From NCBI GenBank assembly GCA_041685935.1, contig JAWLES010000031.1, positions 1 to 19,694 of the forward strand: 19,694 bases of DNA. The letters run 5' to 3'. The DNA comes from JAIPEK01 sp041685935 (GTDB taxonomy: Bacteria > Desulfobacterota > Desulfobacteria > Desulfobacterales > Desulfobacteraceae). The first letter of the stretch is position 1. Each line of letters opens with the position of its first letter. This document shows positions 1-6,053 of the stretch, one piece after another. Under the pieces are notes generated by a model, which worked only from the letters and a program-made list of their open reading frames with translations, was not told where the DNA came from and did no database searches. The position numbers were made by a program, and so were the translations under genes.

Positions 1-186
1 TTCGGTGAAAACGGAAAAAAACTCCACCCTTGAAAATTTTCCCGGGTTTGAAATCACCTATTGAACTGACCGGGGGGACCGCCGGAAAAAGCTGTTGCCA
101 CAGGTTCCGGCACCGTTTACCGTACCCGGCCGTATAAACCGGAATGCAGGCAGGCAACCAACGGTGCCGGAAACTTGTTCAAACAG
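1..186. other. Window edge and region downstream of the selenoprotein gene
   Basis: No complete gene is visible here. On the plus strand, frame 2 is open from the window edge to a TGA at 62-64. The encoded end, ...ENFPGFEITY, could be the C-terminus of a convergent gene, but 20 codons are too few to support a call. The rest is dominated by inverted repeats at 81-172, listed separately, which probably lie in the shared 3' region of two convergent transcripts. Confidence 0.35.
81..172. terminator. Nested inverted repeats, possible bidirectional terminator
   Basis: TTCCGGCACCGTT at 105-117 is perfectly complementary to AACGGTGCCGGAA at 160-172, a 13-bp stem with a 42-base loop. The first arm can instead pair with GCCGGAA at 81-87 (7 bp), so two mutually exclusive hairpins are possible. 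On the minus strand the second hairpin encloses a short T-run (CTTTTT). It lies just after the stop of the DUF166 gene at 187. A terminator or 3'-end stabiliser is plausible, but no clean U-tract follows the long stem. Confidence 0.4.
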
Positions 187-846
187 CTATGAGCAGGACA
201 GGATGTCGGCAGATTCGGCATCCCCCTTTCCAGCGGCAAGAAATCTTTTCAGTGCTGCTGAGTGAACATCGGCAGCCATATGAACCGGGCTCTTTTCGTA
301 TATTGGGTCCCAGTTCGCAGGGTCGGCAGTGCAGAAAAACTGCACCTCAAGTCCGAACCGTGTCAGGGCCTCCTGTAACGTCAACCCTGCCATTTTTCGC
401 GCCGCATGCCAGGTTGCCCCGCAGGGGGCACCTCTTATGACGTCCATGCGCCTGATGCGATTGCTTTCCTGTTCAATGCTGATATAAGGTGATCCGAAAA
501 GCTTACCGTATTCCCCAAGGCAGACCTGCCTTGAAAGCATACATCAGGTTGGGGGACAGATGACCGCCCCGCTTGAAATTTTTTTCCCTGAAGCGACAAC
601 CGGAATATTCGATTTTTCCGCCAGAACCGCCAGGTCCTCTGAAAGATCCGGGTGTTTTAAAAAATCGAGTATAAGATCCGCCCTGATATTTTCCGGAAGG
701 TATTGTGTTGTATCATCGATAACCGGCTCAAGCGGTGAGTCGATGTCAATCACCTCTACGTCAAAACGGCTTTTGCCGAACTGCCTGATACCTTCTATTT
801 TGGCGTTTCCCCGGCCTTCCTGCTGGATAAGAGTAATTTTCTGCAT
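187..846 (-). CDS. DUF166-family selenoprotein, Sec encoded by in-frame TGA at 544-546
   Basis: One gene of 219 residues (ATG at 846, TAG at 187-189), interrupted only by an in-frame TGA at codon 101. The upstream part (1-100) carries ENIRADLILDFLKHPDL, and the downstream part carries RGAPCGATW (138-146) and GLEVQFFCTADPANWDP. As I recall the family, both belong to one DUF166 protein, labelled thymidylate-synthase-like in databases but without an established function. The TGA falls in a Cys-rich motif, C97-P-P-T-U101-C102, where I recall homologues carrying Cys. A SECIS-type hairpin follows at once. The two halves are in the same frame with only TGT between the TGA and the next ATG, so no frameshift is needed. 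UGA is an ordinary stop in at least five neighbouring genes. The gene starts 3 bases after the LUD gene, so it is probably translationally coupled. The role is probably redox or thiol chemistry (inference). Automatic annotation would split or truncate it. Confidence 0.85.
508..543 (-). promoter_or_regulatory. Bacterial SECIS element directly after the UGA codon
   Basis: In the mRNA, nucleotides 11-28 after UGA form a perfect stem (516-533 in window coordinates), CAAGGCA-GGUC-UGCCUUG, with the GU dinucleotide in the apical loop. The apex GCAGGUCUGC is identical to the E. coli fdhF SECIS apex as I remember it and sits within one nucleotide of the same distance from UGA. A lower stem, GUAU (nucleotides 2-5) with AUAC (33-36), extends it to about 35 nt. 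This is the geometry SelB requires. Confidence 0.87.
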
Positions 847-849
847 GAG

Positions 850-1503
850 TTAAAACCCCAGGTCCTCGTTGATCAGCACCACCTTGATTCGCTTCTTGGG
901 AAAACATTTTTCAGTTATGGTCCATGTATTACAGATCCGGTCCGGGCTGCTGCAGTCATGACAGAACCCCTTTTCCCTGCAAGGGGTGTTTTTATCAAGA
1001 TTCATGGTGTTTACCGGAGCTGCGTAATTCTTAATCCGCAGCATGGCGTCATCAAGGTCCGGGCATATTTTGTTTCTGCCGATAAACAAAAGCACGTTTT
1101 TCGGTCCCCAGGTAATTGCGGCCACCCGGTTGCCGATCATGTCCAGGTTGACCAGCTGCCCTGACTCGGTAACTGCATTGGTGCCGGTAATAAAAAGATC
1201 CGTCAGCAGCGATTTTCTTCTCAGCTCCATCTGGTCTTCAAACTCCAGGGTTTTATCAAAGGTGTTCAGTACTTCCATATTTTTATCATCCTTGAGCACA
1301 TGGAAAAGCCCGGTTGCAACAAACGACATGGAGCCGCCCCATGAGACGCTTTTGGCGTTCAGCTGCGGAATAATATCATTCAATGCCAGATCCTTTGCAT
1401 GATCAGCGGAAGATGCGGTATACATCTCGAAATTGTTGTTTTCCAGATTCTCTTTCACGCTTTCAAGTTTCAGGTCCCAGTAATTGTCAATTGGATTTTT
1501 CAT
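850..1503 (-). CDS. LUD-domain (DUF162) protein, lactate-utilisation-like
   Basis: A 217-residue protein of the LUD family (formerly DUF162; relatives of LutC and the LutB N-terminus). It carries the typical SVSWGGSMS (52-60) and ITGTNAVTESGQLVNLD (105-121) segments, then WGPKNVLLFIGRNKI. The C-terminus has a Cys cluster, C175-x5-C181-x2-C184-x6-C191 plus C200, seen in stand-alone LUD proteins of anaerobes and possibly metal- or cluster-binding (inference). The ATG at 1503 is preceded by GAGGTGAAAT, a good ribosome-binding site. It is the first gene of a minus-strand operon with the DUF166 selenoprotein, 3 bases downstream. No lutA or lutB partner is in the window, so lactate oxidation itself is not supported and the substrate is unknown. 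Confidence 0.88.
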   Translation of the reverse strand: MKNPIDNYWDLKLESVKENLENNNFEMYTASSADHAKDLALNDIIPQLNAKSVSWGGSMSFVATGLFHVLKDDKNMEVLNTFDKTLEFEDQMELRRKSLLTDLFITGTNAVTESGQLVNLDMIGNRVAAITWGPKNVLLFIGRNKICPDLDDAMLRIKNYAAPVNTMNLDKNTPCREKGFCHDCSSPDRICNTWTITEKCFPKKRIKVVLINEDLGF

Positions 1504-1940
1504 ATTTCACCTCAAGTAATAATTCGATTTAAACCCGGTATCCACTTTACCGCTAGATTTACCCTGCTTGCAACCCCAAAAAAAATTAAAAAAAACATAA
1601 TTTTGGTATTGACTTAAAAGAAATTTCTTACTATGACAGTAGAAACGACATAAATTGCATTCAGCAAATAATTGCGATTTCCACACAGCCGAGCTCAAAA
1701 CGGATCCACGATCACCGCGGCAAACAGCGCACGCTGAACCGGCCGAAACGCCGTGAGCAAACAGGTCCCGACAGCAGGACCGTTAAACGATAACAAATTT
1801 TGAAATCAACTCATATATAAGGAGGTGATGCCTTTTTTGTCAACAATCGTGAAGGCTGAATTAACTATTTCCCCATTCAGGCGAATCACGAACAAATACA
1901 AACAGATACACATATTTTTAATTAAAAAAGGAGGGAAAAG
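1504..1940. other. 437-base divergent intergenic region with long acs leader
   Basis: It separates the minus-strand LUD operon from the plus-strand acs operon. It holds an A-tract (1578-1596), a candidate plus-strand promoter with a palindromic spacer (1609-1637), and a GC-richer stretch (about 1685-1790) with short self-complementary arms such as CAGCG/CGCTG and GGTCC/GGACC. Next come an exact anti-Shine-Dalgarno complement at 1819-1829 and the true acs ribosome-binding site GGAGGG at 1930-1935. I could not match the structured leader to any riboswitch class. The minus-strand promoter for the LUD operon is not clear. Confidence 0.6.
1609..1637 (+). promoter_or_regulatory. Candidate sigma70 promoter with operator-like palindrome in spacer
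   Basis: TTGACT (1609-1614) and TATGAC (1632-1637) are 17 bases apart. The spacer contains AAGAAATTTCTT (1618-1629), a perfect 12-base palindrome centred between the two hexamers. A dimeric repressor bound there would block RNA polymerase. If used, the promoter gives an untranslated leader of about 300 nt before acs. The hexamer match is good but in AT-rich DNA. Confidence 0.45.
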
Positions 1941-1944
1941 ATGA
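1819..1944 (+). promoter_or_regulatory. Orphan strong Shine-Dalgarno with possible leader peptide
   Basis: AAGGAGGTGAT at 1819-1829 is an exact complement of the 16S rRNA 3' end. An ATG at 1828 opens a 38-codon frame whose TGA (1942-1944) overlaps the acs start as ATGA. Spacing from GGAGG to that ATG is only 2 bases; an in-frame TTG at 1837 is better placed. The encoded peptide is basic and unfamiliar. A leader peptide coupled to acs is possible, but an open frame of this length also occurs by chance. Confidence 0.25.
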
Positions 1945-3974
1945 GCCAAAGAGACGTTGCCGACACCACCGAATCCCAGATCGCCGTCCACTGGCAGGAA
2001 GAGGATTACTACTACCCGAGCCCCAAATTTATCGGCCAGGCGAACCTAACCGACCCGGCAGTATTCGACAGGTTTAAACTGGAAAATTTCCCTGACTGTT
2101 TTGTTGAATATGCCGAAATGCTTGACTGGTACAAATACTGGGACGAAGTCCTGGATACAAGTGATGCCCCGTGCTTCAAATGGTTCAGAGGGGGAAAAAT
2201 CAACGCAAGCTACAACTGCATTGACCGTCATCTGGAAGAGAACAAAAACAAAACCGCCATCCATTTCGTTCCGGAGCCTGAAAACGAGCGGATCGATCAT
2301 ATCACCTACCATGAACTGTATGTGCGTGTAAACGAGTTCGCCGCACTCCTGCGCAATACAGCCAAGCTGAAAAGAGGCGACAGGGTTACCATTCACATGC
2401 CCATGTCGGCTGAACTGCCAATCACCATGCTCGCCTGCGCAAGGCTCGGAGTAATCCACTCCGTTGTATTCGGCGGTTTTTCCGCAAGTGCATGCGCCGA
2501 CCGGATCGTGGACTCCCAGAGCCGGGTCCTTATCACCATGGACGCCTACTACAGAAGCGGCAAGCTTCTGGACCACAAACCCAATGCGGACGAAGCGGTG
2601 AAAATTTCCCAGGAGCAGGGCCAGACCGTTGATACCGTGCTTGTATGGCAGCGGTACCCCGGCAAGTATTCATCTGAAAAACCCATGGTGGAAGGAAGGG
2701 ATATCTCTGTCAACGAAGAAATCACAAAATATTACGGAGAACGGGTGGAACCTGAAAGAATGCTGGCGGAAGACCCGCTTTTCCTCATGTATACCAGCGG
2801 AACCACGGGCAAGCCTAAAGGGTGCCAGCACAGCACCGGGGGCTATCTTGCCTATGTCACCGGCACATCAAAGTATATACAGGATATTCAGCCCAGGGAT
2901 GTATACTGGTGCATGGCGGACATCGGCTGGATAACAGGTCATTCGTACATCGTTTACGGCCCCCTTTCACTTTGCGCTTCCAGCGTCATCTACGAAGGTG
3001 TTCCCACTTATCCTGATGCGGGAAGATCCTGGAGAATAGCCCAGAATCTCGACGTGAACATTTTCCATACAGCCCCGACAGCCATAAGGGCCCTGCGGAA
3101 AGTCGGACCGGATGAACCAGCCAAATACAATTACCACTTCAAACACATGACAACCGTTGGAGAACCCATTGAACCGGAAGTGTGGAAATGGTACGAATCC
3201 GCCGTGGGCAAAGGCGAGGCGATTATTGTTGATACATGGTGGCAGACCGAGACCGGTGGTTTTCTCTGCAGCACGGTTCCCGGCATAAATCCCATGAAAC
3301 CCGGGAGTGCCGGCCCGGGCGTGCCCGGCATCCACCCGATTATATACGACGATGAAGGGAACGAAATCAAGGAGGCTGGCATCGCCGGCAACATCTGCAT
3401 CCGGAACCCCTGGCCCGGCCTGTTCCAGACCATTTGGGGAGACCGGGACAGATTCGTAAAAACCTATTTCGAACGATACTGCAAAGACCCGAAGAGCACT
3501 GACTGGAAGGACTGGCCGTATATGGCGGGAGACGCTGCCATGAAAGCCGAGGACGGATACTTCCGGATTCTCGGAAGAATCGACGATGTCATCAATGTCT
3601 CCGGCCACAGACTGGGAACCAAAGAGATCGAATCCGCAGCCCTTGTGGTTAATGAAGTAGCAGAAGCTGCTGTTGTGCCGGTTGCACATGACATCAAGGG
3701 TACGGAACCTGACCTTTATGTCTCTCTTAAGCCCGGGCATGAGGCGTCCGAAGAGGTCGCCCAAAAAGTTTCCCAGGCGGTTATCGACCAGATCGGCAAA
3801 ATCGCCAAACCCAGAAGAGTCTGGCTGGTCCCGGATATGCCCAAAACCCGTTCCGGCAAGATCATGAGACGTGTGCTCGGCGCCATTTCCAACAAAGGCG
3901 ATGTGGGCAACGTCATGACCCTTGCCAACCCGGACGTGGTGGAAACCATCAAGGAAATGGTTGATAAAGAATAA
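1941..3974 (+). CDS. acs: Acetyl-CoA synthetase (AMP-forming)
   Basis: A 677-residue ANL-superfamily enzyme making acetyl-CoA from acetate, ATP and CoA via acetyl-AMP in the cytoplasm. Visible motifs are the P-loop YTSGTTGKPKG (284-294), WITGHSY (330-336), TVGEPI (405-410), DTWWQTETGG (431-440), the hinge region GRIDDVINVSGHR (545-557), and PKTRSGKIMRR (634-644) with catalytic Lys640. The pocket keeps the acetate-type residues of Salmonella Acs: Val406 (V386 there) and Trp434 (W414 there). Length is slightly above the usual 650. Lys640 is the residue acetylated by Pat-type enzymes in other bacteria; no such enzyme is visible here. The start is supported by GGAGGG 5 bases upstream. It is the first gene of the plus-strand operon, 38 bases before prpE. 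Confidence 0.93.
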   Translation: MSQRDVADTTESQIAVHWQEEDYYYPSPKFIGQANLTDPAVFDRFKLENFPDCFVEYAEMLDWYKYWDEVLDTSDAPCFKWFRGGKINASYNCIDRHLEENKNKTAIHFVPEPENERIDHITYHELYVRVNEFAALLRNTAKLKRGDRVTIHMPMSAELPITMLACARLGVIHSVVFGGFSASACADRIVDSQSRVLITMDAYYRSGKLLDHKPNADEAVKISQEQGQTVDTVLVWQRYPGKYSSEKPMVEGRDISVNEEITKYYGERVEPERMLAEDPLFLMYTSGTTGKPKGCQHSTGGYLAYVTGTSKYIQDIQPRDVYWCMADIGWITGHSYIVYGPLSLCASSVIYEGVPTYPDAGRSWRIAQNLDVNIFHTAPTAIRALRKVGPDEPAKYNYHFKHMTTVGEPIEPEVWKWYESAVGKGEAIIVDTWWQTETGGFLCSTVPGINPMKPGSAGPGVPGIHPIIYDDEGNEIKEAGIAGNICIRNPWPGLFQTIWGDRDRFVKTYFERYCKDPKSTDWKDWPYMAGDAAMKAEDGYFRILGRIDDVINVSGHRLGTKEIESAALVVNEVAEAAVVPVAHDIKGTEPDLYVSLKPGHEASEEVAQKVSQAVIDQIGKIAKPRRVWLVPDMPKTRSGKIMRRVLGAISNKGDVGNVMTLANPDVVETIKEMVDKE

Positions 3975-4012
3975 TCCTACAACTCGATTTACTGCACACA
4001 TGGAGGCTGTTT

Positions 4013-5914
4013 ATGGCAAATTTGTATGACGATGTCTACTACCAATCCATCAATGATCCGGAAACCTTCTGGGGAAAAATAGCAGAGGACTGCCACTGGT
4101 ACAAAAAGTGGGACAAGGTTCTTGATGATTCCAACAAACCCTTTTACCGGTGGTTTACCGGCGGAGAAATCAATACGTGTTACAATGCCCTCGACCTGCA
4201 TGTGGACAACGGCATAGGGGACAACACGGCACTTATCTATGACAGCCCGGTAACCGGAACCCTGAAGAAGTACACCTACTTTGAACTCACCGATGAAGTC
4301 GCCCGTTTTGCAGGAGTACTTGCAGACAAGAACGTTGAAAAAGGGGACAGGGTGATCATATACATGCCCATGATTCCTGAAGCACTGGTTGCCATGCTTG
4401 CATGCGCACGGATCGGAGCCATTCATTCGGTTGTGTTCGGAGGGTTCGCCGCCAACGAGCTTGCCACCCGGATAAACGATGCAAAGCCGAAAGTTATTGT
4501 ATCCGCCTCGTGCGGCATAGAAGTCAAAAAAGTGATTCCTTACAAGCCGCTTCTGGACAAGGCGATCGATATCGCAGATACAAAACCCGAATCCTGCATC
4601 ATTTTCCAGAGGGATATGGAAAAAGCCCGGCTTGAGTCCGGACGGGATTTTGACTGGTCGGAACTGATGAAGGATGCCGTACCCAAAAACTGTGTTCCGG
4701 TGAAGGCAACCGACCCCCTCTACATCCTGTACACATCCGGAACCACCGGACAGCCCAAGGGAGTCGTGCGGGACAACGGGGGCCATGTGGTAGCCCTGAA
4801 ATGGACCATGAACGCCATCTACGGGGTTGAACAGGGGGATGTATACTGGGCCGCATCAGACATCGGCTGGGTGGTGGGCCACTCGTATATTGTGTACGCG
4901 CCCCTGTTCAAGGGATGCACCACTATCCTGTATGAAGGAAAGCCGGTCGGGACTCCGGACGCGGGGGCTTTCTGGCGGGTCATTTCGGAGCACAAAGTTA
5001 AATCCCTTTTTACAGCACCCACCGCATTCAGGGCGATTAAGCAGCAGGATCATAAAGCTGAAATGATGAAAGGATATGATCTTTCCCATTTCAAATACCT
5101 GTTTCTTGCAGGCGAGCGGACAGACCCGGACACCCTGTCCTGGGCGGAAAAAAGCCTGAACGTGCCCGTAATAGACCACTGGTGGCAGACCGAAACCGGA
5201 TGGGCCATTGCAGCCAACTGCGTAGGAATCCACAGGTTCGAGGTTAAACCCGGCTCTCCCACCAAAGCGGTTCCAGGTTGGGATGTCCAGGTGGTCGATC
5301 CCCAGTCCAACCCGGTCCCGAGAGGGGAAATCGGGGCGATTGTCGTGAAACTGCCGCTGCCTCCGGGAACTCTCCCCACCCTGTGGCAGAATGACGACCG
5401 GTACATAGAATCCTATCTGGAAGAATTCCCTGGATACTATAAAACCGCGGATGCCGGATATATAGATGAGGATGACTATATCTTCGTGATGACCCGGACG
5501 GACGACATTATCAATGTTGCCGGACACAGGCTCTCCACCGGGGCCATGGAGGAAGTCATCTCTGAGCATCCGGACGTGGCTGAATGCGCGGTAATGGGTG
5601 TCCATGACGACCTTAAGGGCCAGGTGCCGGTGGGGCTTGTTGTGCTGAATGCAGGAGTAACAAAGGACAAAGAGGAAATCGTTGATGAGGTCGTCCGGAT
5701 GGTCAGGGACAAGATCGGACCTGTGGCCTCTTTTAAAACCGCCACTGTGGTCAAGCGTCTGCCCAAAACCCGGTCGGGCAAAGTTTTGCGGGGCACCATG
5801 CGGAGCATGGCCGATCAAAAAGAGTTTAAAACCCCTGCAACCATTGATGATCCCGCGATACTCGATGAAATACGGGACTCCCTTGCGGAAATCGGGTTAG
5901 GGAAAAAGAGCTGA
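4013..5914 (+). CDS. prpE: Propionyl-CoA synthetase-like acyl-CoA synthetase
   Basis: A 633-residue AMP-forming acyl-CoA synthetase of the PrpE/ACSS3 type, activating propionate or similar short acids. Motifs are YTSGTTGQPKG (240-250) followed by VVRDNGGH, GWVVGHSY (285-292), LAGERTD (365-371), DHWWQTETGW (388-397), TDDIINVAGHR (496-506), and PKTRSGKVLRG with catalytic Lys590. The residue matching Acs V386 is Ala366, and the Acs Val-Thr pair before GHSY is Val-Val here. Both changes enlarge the acyl pocket, and a Val-to-Ala change there is known to shift Acs enzymes toward propionate. GGAGG at 4002-4006 supports the start. It probably shares a transcript with acs, giving the cell separate activation routes for acetate and propionate. 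Butyrate or other short acids cannot be excluded. Confidence 0.9.
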   Translation: MANLYDDVYYQSINDPETFWGKIAEDCHWYKKWDKVLDDSNKPFYRWFTGGEINTCYNALDLHVDNGIGDNTALIYDSPVTGTLKKYTYFELTDEVARFAGVLADKNVEKGDRVIIYMPMIPEALVAMLACARIGAIHSVVFGGFAANELATRINDAKPKVIVSASCGIEVKKVIPYKPLLDKAIDIADTKPESCIIFQRDMEKARLESGRDFDWSELMKDAVPKNCVPVKATDPLYILYTSGTTGQPKGVVRDNGGHVVALKWTMNAIYGVEQGDVYWAASDIGWVVGHSYIVYAPLFKGCTTILYEGKPVGTPDAGAFWRVISEHKVKSLFTAPTAFRAIKQQDHKAEMMKGYDLSHFKYLFLAGERTDPDTLSWAEKSLNVPVIDHWWQTETGWAIAANCVGIHRFEVKPGSPTKAVPGWDVQVVDPQSNPVPRGEIGAIVVKLPLPPGTLPTLWQNDDRYIESYLEEFPGYYKTADAGYIDEDDYIFVMTRTDDIINVAGHRLSTGAMEEVISEHPDVAECAVMGVHDDLKGQVPVGLVVLNAGVTKDKEEIVDEVVRMVRDKIGPVASFKTATVVKRLPKTRSGKVLRGTMRSMADQKEFKTPATIDDPAILDEIRDSLAEIGLGKKS

Positions 5915-5952
5915 TACAAAACATATTAACCTGAAACCCTGCAATTGTATGA

Positions 5953-6012
5953 AAGGAGGTGATTCTGTCAGCGCCGGGTATTTTAAAGAGACGATAATCC
6001 AGAAGGATTATC
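5953..6012 (+). promoter_or_regulatory. Symporter leader: exact anti-SD complement plus 8-bp hairpin
   Basis: AAGGAGGTGAT at 5953-5963 repeats the 11-mer found in the acs leader and has no plausible start codon at normal spacing. A perfect stem-loop follows, GATAATCC-AGAA-GGATTATC (5993-6012), with no T-run, so it is not a standard terminator. The symporter has its own GGAGGG just before its ATG at 6054. Together these look like a ribosome standby or mRNA-processing site adjusting symporter expression relative to the synthetases (inference). Confidence 0.4.
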
Positions 6013-6053
6013 CGCACTGAAAAATTGCAAGCTGATACAGGAGGGAAAACATT

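Noticed and set aside
187..540. Separate 117-residue protein starting at the ATG at 540
   Set aside because: It is the C-terminal half of the DUF166 protein, in the same frame as the upstream ORF; the stop between them is best read as selenocysteine. No ribosome-binding site precedes this ATG.
544..546. TGA as a nonsense mutation or sequencing error
   Set aside because: The downstream half keeps conserved-looking blocks without decay, and a SECIS hairpin of correct type and spacing follows the TGA.
1685..1790. Possible riboswitch in the acs leader
   Set aside because: Short self-complementary arms and two GCAAAC boxes are present, but no known riboswitch consensus could be matched.
2967..4001. 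Long minus-strand ORF of 344 codons opposite acs
   Set aside because: Antisense shadow of a clearly conserved acetyl-CoA synthetase; no recognisable domain.
5949..6020. 23-codon frame starting ATGAAAGGAGGT before the symporter
   Set aside because: Its start overlaps the Shine-Dalgarno-like sequence rather than following one, and it runs through the stem-loop; probably chance.
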